DNA of 7,775 nucleotides from Actinoplanes liguriensis (GCA_000715855.1 KL571317.1:1511-9285); one strand, 5' to 3'. Shown: positions 1 through 6,956, counted from the first letter of the stretch. Numbers and translations: made by a program. The notes: a model not told the origin generated them from the sequence alone.

Positions 1-57
1 GCCCGCAAGGGTCCCCGCGGGAGCGACGGTCTGTACCCCGGCGGAGAGGGGCAATGA
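1..57 (+). CDS. 3' end of an unidentified plus-strand gene (partial)
   Basis: The first frame of the window is open from its edge for 18 codons and stops at TGA 55-57. The translated tail is ARKGPRGSDGLYPGGEGQ. Third positions are mostly G or C (14 of 18), which fits a real high-GC coding tail but is weak over so short a stretch. The stop overlaps an ATG at 54-56 in an ATGA arrangement, typical of translationally coupled actinobacterial genes. The Gly/Arg/Pro-rich end looks like a disordered C-terminus and names no family. If real, this gene converges on the metalloprotease, whose stop is only 21 bp further on. It could be a chance open frame, since the other two plus frames are also open over most of this stretch. 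Confidence 0.35.
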   Translation, partial: ARKGPRGSDGLYPGGEGQ

Positions 58-80
58 AGAAGTTGATCTTTAAGGTCTTA
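43..80 (+). other. Plus-strand translation start signal running into protease antisense
   Basis: A purine-rich Shine-Dalgarno (GGAGAGG, 43-49) stands 7 nt (from the end of GGAG) before ATG 54-56, which overlaps the TGA of the upstream frame. The first codons read MKKLIFKV, Lys-rich and relatively AT-rich, as real starts often are. The frame stays open to 1076, but from base 78 it is the exact antisense of the metalloprotease, and the product there is the Arg/Val-rich sequence typical of high-GC shadow frames. I annotate the start signal only. Possibilities are a truncated gene left after a rearrangement, a very short coupled peptide, or coincidence. Confidence 0.35.
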
Positions 81-1976
81 CGGCTTGCTGCGCGGGCTGT
101 CCGGGGCCAGGGTGTCGATGAACTCGTGCGGGTCGTGGATCTCGACGTTGCGGCGGGCCGCGTTCGCCTCGGCCTTGAGCTGCGTGGTCACCTGCGCGGT
201 GTGCGCGCCCGGGATCGCGGCGACGCTGTAGTACGCCTTCTCGGCCAGCGCGTAGGCCGCCCGGTAGTCGTGCCCCGCGAACGCCTTCGCGGAGAGCGCG
301 AGCAGGGCGTCGGCCACCTTCAGCGACGTGTATCCCTTGCCCTTCGGGACCGTCGCCGCCACCCGGTTCGCCGCCTCCCAGTACGCGGCGGTCAGGAACC
401 GGTCGCTGTTGTCCCGGTCGAACTGGCTGAAGTCCCAGTTCAGGTCGATGTAGCTCATCATCGTGTTGTTCTCGTCGCCGGCGTTGACGAACAGGAAATC
501 GCCGGACGGGCCGTAGTCGACACCGGTCGCGCTGTCGTAGCCGTCGTGCGGGTGCGACATGCCCAGGTGGTGGCCGACCTCGTGGATCTGCGTGGTGGTC
601 AGGCCGTAACCGCTGGCCACGACCTCGGGCGAGATGAACGAGAAGACGTAGGTCTGCTCGCCGGTCTCGTAGTCGTCGTCGGCGTAGCCGAGCGCGGGAA
701 CGCCGATGCCCGCCCCGACCGCGTAGTTGAAGACCGGCACCTCGTAGTCGGGCTTGCCGTCGAGCACGCCGTCCAGGTGGTCGCGGGTGTAGAGGTAGAG
801 GTTGGCGAACGCCGGGTAGCCGGTCTCCGGGTAACACGACTCGTCGGCGAGCTCGGCGAGGTAACAGGCCTGGTTCTCGGCGGTGTAGGGCAGGTCCTGC
901 TGGTCCTCGCTGAGCCGGTTGCGCCAGCGCAGCTCGGAGAGCTCCTCGGTGACCAGGTCCGGTTTGATGTACTGCGCGGACGCGTCGACGCCGGGCCAGC
1001 CCTCGTAGGTGTTGCTGTCCACGTTGATGCTCTTCGGCAGGCCGGCGCCGGGCAGCTCGACCGGGTAGAGCGGTGACGTGGTCATCAGCAGGTTCAGCGC
1101 CACGTACCGGGTGATCTTGGAGAGGTCGCCGGCGAGCTGGGACGGGTCACGGAAGCCGTTCGCCGTGTACTCCCAGGTCGGTGGCATCCGGTAGTCGGGG
1201 ACGCCGTCGCCGTCCACGTCCGCGTTGTCCACGTCGTAGTTCGACGTCCAGGACTCCGGGCCGGCCGACAGGTCGTGGAACCAGACGCGCCGGGTGGCGC
1301 CCAGGCCGGTCTCCTCGTCGTCGGCGGTCGTCCCGCCCCACGCGATGAGCTTGCGGCTGTCACGGTTCTTGCCGAAGTCGTAGCCGGTGTCCGGGTCCGG
1401 CTCACCGGTCTTGGTGTAGACGTGGAACTTGAAGTCCGAGCGCCCGAACCAGTTGATGAAGTAGATCGTGTTGCGCCTGGTGTCCACGCCCGCCGGCGGG
1501 TGGAAGGCCAGCCACTTCTCCACGCTCGGCGCGTCGATGTAGTTGTTGGACGTGATGTCCAGGACGTTCTTGGCCTGGTCGTTGTAGGCCTGCTGGTACG
1601 CCGTCAGCGGGGCCGGGGTCGCCAGCTTGCCGAGCTGCTTGAAGAACGTGTCCTGGTACGACCGGCTCGTGTAGTTGAGGCGGTAGTCGTACGTGTAGGT
1701 GATGCCGAGCTTCTCGGTCACGCCGTAGAGGAGCCGGGAGCGGACCACGGGCTCGTACTTGGTGGCGAGCCCGGAGAGGAACTTGCTCTTGTCCGCCTGC
1801 GCCGGCGTGTAGCCGACGAAGACCACGTTGACCGGCACTTTCTCGGTCAGGCGGGGTTGGCCGCCGGGGTTCAGGTATCTCAGGTGCGGCGCGGCCACGG
1901 CGGCGCCGGCGGGTCCCGCGGACGCCGTCACCAGTGCCACGACGAGCGTCGCCAGGAATGGAGTTCGCCATCTCAT
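78..1976 (-). CDS. Secreted metzincin-like zinc metalloprotease
   Basis: Predicted exported zinc endopeptidase of 632 aa. The N-terminus (MRWRTPFLATLVVALV...) is a Sec-type signal peptide: basic residues, a hydrophobic core of about residues 7-18, and Ala-rich cleavage around 25-29. The catalytic motif HEVGHHLGMSH lies at residues 465-475, giving zinc ligands H465, H469 and H475 and the general base E466, the metzincin HExxHxxGxxH pattern. A candidate Met-turn (NTMMSYID) follows at 504-511. An Asp-rich DVDGDGVPD at 253-261 resembles a calcium-binding loop. Cys371 and Cys381 may form a disulfide. About 100 Ala-rich, probably helical residues follow the catalytic part. The start at 1976 was chosen because it places the signal peptide at the N-terminus; an in-frame ATG at 2117 would lie inside the upstream terminator. 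No strong Shine-Dalgarno precedes 1976. The long region before the catalytic site matches no family I can name, and the substrate is unknown. Confidence 0.85.
   Translation of the reverse strand: MRWRTPFLATLVVALVTASAGPAGAAVAAPHLRYLNPGGQPRLTEKVPVNVVFVGYTPAQADKSKFLSGLATKYEPVVRSRLLYGVTEKLGITYTYDYRLNYTSRSYQDTFFKQLGKLATPAPLTAYQQAYNDQAKNVLDITSNNYIDAPSVEKWLAFHPPAGVDTRRNTIYFINWFGRSDFKFHVYTKTGEPDPDTGYDFGKNRDSRKLIAWGGTTADDEETGLGATRRVWFHDLSAGPESWTSNYDVDNADVDGDGVPDYRMPPTWEYTANGFRDPSQLAGDLSKITRYVALNLLMTTSPLYPVELPGAGLPKSINVDSNTYEGWPGVDASAQYIKPDLVTEELSELRWRNRLSEDQQDLPYTAENQACYLAELADESCYPETGYPAFANLYLYTRDHLDGVLDGKPDYEVPVFNYAVGAGIGVPALGYADDDYETGEQTYVFSFISPEVVASGYGLTTTQIHEVGHHLGMSHPHDGYDSATGVDYGPSGDFLFVNAGDENNTMMSYIDLNWDFSQFDRDNSDRFLTAAYWEAANRVAATVPKGKGYTSLKVADALLALSAKAFAGHDYRAAYALAEKAYYSVAAIPGAHTAQVTTQLKAEANAARRNVEIHDPHEFIDTLAPDSPRSKP
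552..584 (-). other. Zinc-binding catalytic motif of the metalloprotease
   Basis: These codons encode HEVGHHLGMSH. The three His side chains are the expected zinc ligands and the Glu the expected general base. The spacing His-x3-His-x5-His is that of metzincins, rather than of gluzincins, where the third ligand is a distant Glu. Confidence 0.85.
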
Positions 1977-2107
1977 GTGGACACGTTGCCATCCGCATCC
2001 GTCGATGGGAAGGTGCGCTATTCCGACGGCCGGCGAAAAGGACCAGGTATGGTCATCCGTTCGGCCAGAATTGTCGATAAAAAGTATGAGATTCCCGAAT
2101 AGCGGGT
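1977..2107 (-). promoter_or_regulatory. Leader/promoter region of the metalloprotease
   Basis: This gap lies between the terminator and the protease ATG. It is AT-richer than its surroundings near 2060-2107, as expected for a promoter, and the terminator just upstream implies that the protease needs its own promoter. I could not pick out a convincing -35/-10 pair. The only Shine-Dalgarno-like element, GGATGG, ends 12 nt before the ATG and is weak, so initiation may be inefficient or follow a non-standard leader. Confidence 0.4.
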
Positions 2108-2160
2108 AATTAAACACAAAAGGCCGGGGGCCGCATCCTGAGCGGATGCGGCCCCCGGCC
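2108..2160 (-). terminator. Rho-independent terminator of the His-rich protein gene
   Basis: Arms 2122-2138 and 2144-2160 form a perfect 17-bp GC-rich stem with a 5-nt loop (TGAGC). On the minus strand the stem is followed by TTTTGTGTTTAA, a good U-rich tail, so it terminates minus-strand transcription. It starts 14 bp after the stop of the 137-aa gene and separates it from the downstream metalloprotease. The plus-strand side (GGAAACGACC) has no U-tract, so I see it as one-directional. Confidence 0.9.
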
Positions 2161-2174
2161 GGAAACGACCTGCG

Positions 2175-2588
2175 TCAGTTCTTCTTCCACGGACCGTGCG
2201 GACCGTGCGGCCCGTGGTCCGACCCACCGTGCGGGCCGTCGTGGTGCGGGCCCCCGTGCGGGCCGTCGTGGTAGTCGTGCCCGCTCCAGCCGTAGTAGAC
2301 CTTGAGCGCGTAGCCACGACGGAAGCCCTCGCGGACCGGGATGCAGTCGTGATCGGACCACTGGCGGCGGAACTCACCGCGCCGGCCGTCGGAGTGGCAG
2401 GCGCCCGCGCTGCGGTAGAAACCGAGGACGCGGGACCGCGTCATGGCCTTCGACGCGGCCGACGCCTTCGACGTGGCCTGCGGCGTGACGGGGGCGGCGG
2501 CCGAGGCAGCGGCCGGGCCGGCGGTCATGACCAGGCCCGCGGCGACCGCCAGGCCGGACATCGCGAAACCGCGCATCACCTTGTTCAT
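2175..2588 (-). CDS. Small secreted His/Gly/Pro-rich protein
   Basis: A 137-aa exported protein of unknown function. It begins MNKVMRGFAM and has a hydrophobic signal segment (about residues 7-29) with Ala-rich cleavage sites around 28-32. A short Ser/Ala/Thr linker follows. Residues about 51-100 form a compact basic region with only two cysteines, C64 and C82, likely a disulfide outside the cell. From residue 104 the tail is dominated by His, Gly and Pro: nine His in 28 residues, including two HDGPHGG units and three HGP units, ending in PWKKN. Such tails bind Zn, Ni or Cu in other proteins; here that is inference. The start at 2588 is supported by a strong Shine-Dalgarno (AAAGGTGA) about 5 nt upstream and by the signal peptide; a longer in-frame ATG at 2723 has neither. 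The gene is monocistronic, with a terminator directly behind it. I do not recognise the family. Confidence 0.85.
   Translation of the reverse strand: MNKVMRGFAMSGLAVAAGLVMTAGPAAASAAAPVTPQATSKASAASKAMTRSRVLGFYRSAGACHSDGRRGEFRRQWSDHDCIPVREGFRRGYALKVYYGWSGHDYHDGPHGGPHHDGPHGGSDHGPHGPHGPWKKN
2190..2270 (-). repeat. Coding repeat for the His/Gly/Pro tail
   Basis: Short repeats inside the small secreted protein gene. Two 21-bp copies encode HDGPHGG (2250-2270 and 2223-2243), differing only at the third positions of the last two Gly codons. Three HGP units follow toward the stop. The near-identity of the copies suggests recent duplication or slippage, so repeat number may vary between strains. Confidence 0.75.
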
Positions 2589-2591
2589 GGG

Positions 2592-2602
2592 ATCACCTTT
2601 TC
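2592..2602 (-). promoter_or_regulatory. Ribosome binding site of the His-rich protein
   Basis: On the minus strand this reads GAAAAGGTGAT, with AAAGGTGA matching the 16S 3' end well, about 5 nt before ATG 2588-2586. It decides the start of the 137-aa protein. Confidence 0.8.
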
Positions 2603-2630
2603 GTTCATAAAGGCAATTTCGGACAAACTG

Positions 2631-2636
2631 ATCATA
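2631..2636 (-). promoter_or_regulatory. Possible -10 element for the His-rich protein gene
   Basis: The minus strand reads TATGAT, five of six matches to the sigma-70-type -10, about 43 nt before the start codon. At a 17-bp spacing the -35 position reads CAAGCG, a poor match. The call rests on the -10 alone. The rest of the gap from 2589 to 2812 shows no gene or clear structure. Confidence 0.25.
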
Positions 2637-2812
2637 TGGGCGGCGGATCTTTCCGCTTGGCGACACACGTCCACGATCAGGTGACCCCGTACTGCAATTC
2701 GATCTTCGATGAACCTCGATCAACTACGCCTTTTCGCAGGTCATTCTGCATTTATCCAACGTCAAGCGGCCGGGCGCACACTGGGTGCGAAATTGGGGGC
2801 CGAACAACGCCG

Positions 2813-2843
2813 GTGGCCCGGTGCCTGAAGCGCACCGGGCCAC
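2813..2843 (-). terminator. Likely terminator hairpin after narK
   Basis: Arms 2813-2824 and 2832-2843 pair perfectly over 12 bp with a 7-nt loop, 15 bp after the narK stop. On the minus strand the stem is followed by a mixed sequence (CGGCGTTGTTCGG) without a real U-tract. It would therefore be one of the U-poor hairpins often seen at actinobacterial operon ends. Position and stem support a terminator role; the missing U-tract lowers confidence. Confidence 0.6.
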
Positions 2844-2858
2844 ACGGGACGGGCGGGG

Positions 2859-4196
2859 TCAGACCGCGATGGTCTTGCGGGCGCCGGGTCGCAGGTAGAC
2901 GACCCACGTCACGATCACGCAGAGGGCGTAGAACCCGATGAAGGCGATGTACGCCGCGTCCGCGTCCTTGTAGGTCAGGAACGACTGCCGGAACGCCAGG
3001 TTCACGAGCACCCCGCCGACCGCGCCGATCGCGCCGGCGAGGCCGATCACCGCGCCGGAGATCCGCCGCGCCTGGTGGTCGTCGGCGGCGTACTTCGCCT
3101 TGAAGATCGCCGGGATCATCTTGTACGTCGACCCGTTGCCCAGCCCGCTCAGCACGAACAGGCTGATGAACCCCGCGATGTAGAGCGGCAGCGACCGCTG
3201 CTGCGCCGCGACCAGCACGACGCTCGCGCCGAGCCCCATCGCGATGAAGTTCACGAACGTCACCTTCGCCCCACCCAGCCGGTCGGCGAGCGCCCCGCCC
3301 ACGGGCCGGATCAGCGAGCCCAGCAGCGGACCGAGGAACGTCAGGTACGCCGCCTTGATCGGGGTGTTGAACTGGCCGGCGAACTGCACCTGCAGCACCT
3401 GCCCGAACGCGAACCCGAACCCGATGAACGAGCCGAACGTGCCGATGTAGAGCAGGGACATCACCCAGGCGTGCCCCTCCTTGACGGCGTCCCGCATCCC
3501 GCGCTTCTCGTTGCGCGCCTGGCTGAGGTTGTCCATCCAGATCGCCGACCCGAGCGTGGCCAGCACGATCAGCGGGATGTAGATGCCGGCCACGACCCCG
3601 GGGTGCCCGGCGCCGAAGGTCGCCAGCACGAACAGGCCGACCAGCTGCACCGCCGCGACGCCGATGTTGCCGCCGCCGGCGTTGATGCCGAGCGCCCAGC
3701 CCTTGTAACGGTTCGGGAAGAACGCGTTGATGTTCGCCATCGAGGAGGCGAAGTTGCCACCGCCCACGCCGGCCGTCGCCGCGAGCAGCAACACCGTGGT
3801 GAACGAGACACCCGGCTTGATCATGAACGCCGCCAGGATCGACGGGATGAGCAGCAGGGACGCGCTGATGATGGTCCAGTTGCGGCCGCCGAACCGGGCC
3901 ACCGCGAACGTGTACGGGATCCGCAGCCCCGCCCCGACCAGCGTCGGCACGGCGGTGAGCAGGAACTTCTGTGCCGGGTCGAAGCCGTACTGCGGGCCGA
4001 GGAAGAGCACCATCACCGACCACAGCGACCACACCGAGAAGCCGATGTGCTCGGAGAAGATCGAGAAGACCAGGTTGCGCTTGGCGATCTTCGACCCGCC
4101 GTTCGCCCAGAACGTGGGGTCCTCGGGGTTCCAGTCGTCGATCCAGTGGCCTTTGAGCGTTGCGGATGAAGGACGCTCGACGGCAATAGCGGTCAT
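2859..4196 (-). CDS. narK: NarK-type nitrate/nitrite transporter (MFS, NNP family)
   Basis: A 445-aa inner-membrane transporter of the major facilitator superfamily, moving nitrate and/or nitrite. After a soluble N-terminus (about 1-40) the chain is a run of hydrophobic segments consistent with 12 helices. Nitrate-signature features are clear: GGNFASSMANINAFFP at 146-161 followed by KGWALGINAGGGNIG (165-179), and the second-half motif GLGNGSTYKMIP at 351-362. R92 (GLRIPY) and R297 (SLIRPVGG) match the two substrate-binding arginines known in E. coli NarK. The start at 4196 follows the nirD stop by 1 bp, with GGGAG about 7 nt upstream inside the end of nirD, so translation is coupled. In-frame codons further upstream only overlap nirD. 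With nirBD it most likely serves nitrogen assimilation, importing the substrate of NirBD. Whether it prefers nitrate, nitrite or exchanges them cannot be read from sequence. Confidence 0.93.
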   Translation of the reverse strand: MTAIAVERPSSATLKGHWIDDWNPEDPTFWANGGSKIAKRNLVFSIFSEHIGFSVWSLWSVMVLFLGPQYGFDPAQKFLLTAVPTLVGAGLRIPYTFAVARFGGRNWTIISASLLLIPSILAAFMIKPGVSFTTVLLLAATAGVGGGNFASSMANINAFFPNRYKGWALGINAGGGNIGVAAVQLVGLFVLATFGAGHPGVVAGIYIPLIVLATLGSAIWMDNLSQARNEKRGMRDAVKEGHAWVMSLLYIGTFGSFIGFGFAFGQVLQVQFAGQFNTPIKAAYLTFLGPLLGSLIRPVGGALADRLGGAKVTFVNFIAMGLGASVVLVAAQQRSLPLYIAGFISLFVLSGLGNGSTYKMIPAIFKAKYAADDHQARRISGAVIGLAGAIGAVGGVLVNLAFRQSFLTYKDADAAYIAFIGFYALCVIVTWVVYLRPGARKTIAV

Positions 4197-4197
4197 G

Positions 4198-4503
4198 TCA
4201 CTCTCCCAAGACGATCTGACCGTCGTCGACCCGGACCGGGTAGACGTTGATCGGGGGCTGGCCGGACTGGGAGCACCCGGTGGAGAGGTCCCAGGAGAAC
4301 AGGTGGAGCGGGCAGACGACCACGGAGTTGTCGATCTGCCCATCAGCAAGCGGGCCACCCTTGTGGGGGCAGACCGCCGACACCGCGCGCAGGGAGCCGT
4401 CGCGCAGGCGGAAGATCGCGATCATGTCGTCCCCGACGGCGTAGGTGCGTCCTTCGCCCAGGGGGATGTCGGAAAGCGGGCCGAGAGTGGTCAGGGTTTT
4501 CAT
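4198..4503 (-). CDS. nirD: Nitrite reductase (NAD(P)H) small subunit, Rieske-type
   Basis: The 101-aa small subunit of assimilatory NAD(P)H-nitrite reductase, acting in the cytoplasm with NirB. It is a single Rieske-like domain with both ligand boxes intact: C45-x-H47 (CPHKGG) and C64-x2-H67 (CPLHLFSW), separated by 16 residues, so it could carry a [2Fe-2S] cluster. Its length is usual for NirD. The ATG at 4503 overlaps the nirB stop (ATGA) and only a weak Shine-Dalgarno (GGTG) precedes it, so translation probably depends on ribosomes finishing nirB. A longer frame open to 4860 is nirB in another frame. Other Rieske ferredoxins of similar size look alike, but position directly after nirB settles the call. 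Confidence 0.93.
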   Translation of the reverse strand: MKTLTTLGPLSDIPLGEGRTYAVGDDMIAIFRLRDGSLRAVSAVCPHKGGPLADGQIDNSVVVCPLHLFSWDLSTGCSQSGQPPINVYPVRVDDGQIVLGE

Positions 4504-6956
4504 GAGCGCACCGGAACCTGGGGAAGGACGGTCAGGGGCAGGGAGGTACGGAACTGGCCGGGCGTGACCGGCTCGGCCCGCTCCTTCCAGGGGTCCTTGT
4601 AGGCCTGCACGGCCTCCTCGACAGCGGCGTCGAGAGCGGCGGCGATGCCGTCCACGTCGTCGATGACGATCTCCCGGATCCGGTCGATGCCGACCCGCGG
4701 GACGAACGAGTACGTCCGCTCCAGCCAGTTGGCGTTCTCCCGGTAGTACTGCAGGAAGCGGCCGGTCAGCCGGATCACTTCCTCGGCCGAGTCCACGGTG
4801 GTGAGCAGGTCGCCCTTGCGGATGTGGGCGCCGGCCGCGCCGCCGACGTAGATCTCCCACTTGCCGCCGTCGATCGCGACGACACCGAGGTCCTTCACGT
4901 ACGCCTCGGCGCAGTTGCGCGGGCAGCCGGTGACCGCGAGCTTCATCTTGCCGGGGCCCTCGAGACCCTGGAAGCGCTCCTCGATCGCGATGCCCAGCGC
5001 GGTGGAGTCACCGACGCCGAACCGGCAGAAGTCCGAGCCGACACAGGTCTTCACGGTGCGGAAGCTCTTGGCGTACGCGTAGCCGGACGGCATGTCCAGG
5101 TCTGCCCACATCGCCGGGAGCTGCTCCTTCGGCACACCGAGCAGGTCGATGCGCTGGCCTCCGGTCAGCTTCACCATCGGGACGCCGTACTTCTCCGCGA
5201 CCTCGGCGATCTTCCGCAGCTGGGCCGGGGTGGTGACGCCGCCTTTCATCTGCGGGACGACGGAGAATGTTCCGTCCCTCTGGATGTTGGCGTGCACACG
5301 GTCGTTGATGAACCGGGCGTCGCGCTCGTCGACGTACTCGTCGGCCCACATCATCTTGAGCAGGCTGGCGAGGCCCATCTTGCTCTTGGCGTCGTGCTCG
5401 CCGCCGGGGACCAGCTTGTCGAAGACCGACGAAACGCTCTTGAGCTGATATTTACGGATCGCCGCCATGAGCTCGGGCTTCGGCATCGGCACGCCCGGCA
5501 CATACCAGGACGCCGCCGGGTCCTCCTCCGCCGCGCCGCCGTTGGCCCACTCGACGATCCGCTGCACCAGCGGCTTGCAGGTCCCGCACCCCTTGCCCGC
5601 GCGAGTCTTGTCCATGACCCCGCTGACCGTTCCGCAGCCACCGGCAACGACGCCGCAGATCGCGCCCTTGCTCACCCCGTTGCAGTTGCAGACCTGGGCG
5701 TCGTCGGCCATTTCGTCCAAGGACTCCTCGACCGCTCCCCCGATGTCGAAGATGAGCGAAGACCGTTCCTCGGGCAGGGCGGTACCCCGGTCGAAGTGCT
5801 GGATCAGCGACGCCGCCTTGCTGTTGTCACCGACCAGAGTGGCCCCGACCAGCACGTCCTCGCGGATGATCAGCTGCTTGTAGATGCCCTTCTTCGGCTC
5901 GTTGTAGACGATCACCTCGTCCTCGTCGTGCTCCGGGGCGATCAGGCCCATCGAGGCGACGTCGATGCCGGCGACCTTGAGCTTGGTGTGCAGCTTCGAA
6001 CCGGTGTACGCGACCCCGGTCGTGCCGGTGATGTGGTCGGCCAGCACCTTCGCCTGATCCCACAGGGGCGCGACCAGGCCGTACAGGCTGCCGCGGTGCT
6101 GCGCGCACTCGCCGACCGAGTAGATGTCGGTCTGGCCCTCGACCCGCATCTGGTCGTCGACCACGATGCCGCGCTCGACCGGCAGGCCGCTGTTCGCCAC
6201 CATCTCGGTGTTCGGCCGGATGCCGGCGGCGATCACCACCACGTCACAGTCGATGACGGTGCCGTCGGCCAGCTTGACGCCGGTGACCCTGTCCTTGCCG
6301 AGGATCTCGGTGGTCATCGCGTTCGTGATCACCCGGATGCCGAGCTTGCCCTCGACGCTGGCCTGCAACATCTGGCCGGCCTTCGGGTCGAGCTGCCGGT
6401 CCATCAGGTGGCCCATCGCGTGCAGCAGGGTCACCTGGCTGACGTGGTTCTGCAGGCCGCGCGCCGCCTCCAGGCCGAGCAGGCCGCCGCCGATCACGAC
6501 CGCGCGCTCGTGGTCCCGGGCGTAGCGGATCATGCCGCGGGTGTCGTCGAGCGTGCGGAACGCGAAGACCCCCTGGTGGTAGCCGCGCTTCGGGTTGTGC
6601 ACGTTCTTCATCGGCGGCGTCCACGAGTAACTGCCGGTCGCGATGATCAGCTTGTCGTACGGGGTGGCCACACCGTTGCTGTCGTGCACCACCTTGGCCT
6701 CGGCGTCGATCCGCTCGATCTTGACGCCGGCGTTCAGCGTGATGCCGTTGTCCCGGTACCAGCCCAGGTCGTTGAGGAAGATGCCCTCCTCGGTCTCCAC
6801 CCCGGCGAGCAGGTTGGACAACATGATCCGGTTGTAGTTGCCATAGGGCTCGTCACCGAACATCGTCACGGAGTAGTCCCCGTTGCGGGCGAGGATCTCC
6901 TCGACCGTGCGGGCTCCCGCCATGCCGTTGCCGATGACGACAAGCTTCTGAGTCAC
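4500..6956 (-). CDS. nirB: Nitrite reductase (NAD(P)H) large subunit
   Basis: An 818-aa cytoplasmic enzyme reducing nitrite to ammonium with electrons from NAD(P)H. Domains in order: an N-terminal FAD-binding fold (GNGMAG, 9-14) and an NAD(P)H-binding fold (VVIGGGLLGLEAA, 153-165), the pyridine nucleotide-disulfide oxidoreductase part; a BFD-like [2Fe-2S] site with C423, C425, C457 and C460; then ferredoxin-like and siroheme/[4Fe-4S] domains with C638-x5-C644 (CVGSDFC) and C678-x3-C682 (CPRNC), the cluster that bridges to siroheme. No expected ligand is missing. Length is close to E. coli NirB. The start is GTG at 6956, with AGGAGG 10 nt upstream, giving MTQKLVVIGNGMAG, the normal N-terminus. 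It is the first gene of the coupled nirB-nirD-narK unit. The chelatase gene upstream would feed its siroheme. Confidence 0.96.
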   Translation of the reverse strand: MTQKLVVIGNGMAGARTVEEILARNGDYSVTMFGDEPYGNYNRIMLSNLLAGVETEEGIFLNDLGWYRDNGITLNAGVKIERIDAEAKVVHDSNGVATPYDKLIIATGSYSWTPPMKNVHNPKRGYHQGVFAFRTLDDTRGMIRYARDHERAVVIGGGLLGLEAARGLQNHVSQVTLLHAMGHLMDRQLDPKAGQMLQASVEGKLGIRVITNAMTTEILGKDRVTGVKLADGTVIDCDVVVIAAGIRPNTEMVANSGLPVERGIVVDDQMRVEGQTDIYSVGECAQHRGSLYGLVAPLWDQAKVLADHITGTTGVAYTGSKLHTKLKVAGIDVASMGLIAPEHDEDEVIVYNEPKKGIYKQLIIREDVLVGATLVGDNSKAASLIQHFDRGTALPEERSSLIFDIGGAVEESLDEMADDAQVCNCNGVSKGAICGVVAGGCGTVSGVMDKTRAGKGCGTCKPLVQRIVEWANGGAAEEDPAASWYVPGVPMPKPELMAAIRKYQLKSVSSVFDKLVPGGEHDAKSKMGLASLLKMMWADEYVDERDARFINDRVHANIQRDGTFSVVPQMKGGVTTPAQLRKIAEVAEKYGVPMVKLTGGQRIDLLGVPKEQLPAMWADLDMPSGYAYAKSFRTVKTCVGSDFCRFGVGDSTALGIAIEERFQGLEGPGKMKLAVTGCPRNCAEAYVKDLGVVAIDGGKWEIYVGGAAGAHIRKGDLLTTVDSAEEVIRLTGRFLQYYRENANWLERTYSFVPRVGIDRIREIVIDDVDGIAAALDAAVEEAVQAYKDPWKERAEPVTPGQFRTSLPLTVLPQVPVRS

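Noticed and set aside
2..21. Inverted repeat CCCGC/GCGGG as terminator of the metalloprotease
   Set aside because: The stem is 5 bp with a 10-nt loop and no U-tract. Such pairs are frequent by chance in this base composition.
54..1076. 340-codon plus-strand open frame
   Set aside because: Beyond base 78 it is antisense to the metalloprotease and its product is Arg/Val-rich with no domain. Only the start signal is kept as an observation.
1977..2117. Extended start for the metalloprotease at ATG 2117
   Set aside because: It would put 47 residues before an obvious signal peptide and start inside the U-tract of the upstream terminator.
2190..2270. Repeats as a CRISPR or non-coding repeat array
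   Set aside because: The repeats are in frame, encode HDGPHGG/HGP and differ only at wobble positions between the two long copies, so they are protein-coding.
2589..2723. Extended start for the His-rich protein at ATG 2723
   Set aside because: The internal ATG at 2588 has a strong ribosome site and directly precedes the signal peptide. The extension would bury it.
2752..4032. 426-codon minus-strand frame over narK
   Set aside because: It is narK read in another frame, Arg/Gly-rich without membrane segments. The NarK frame has clear signature motifs.
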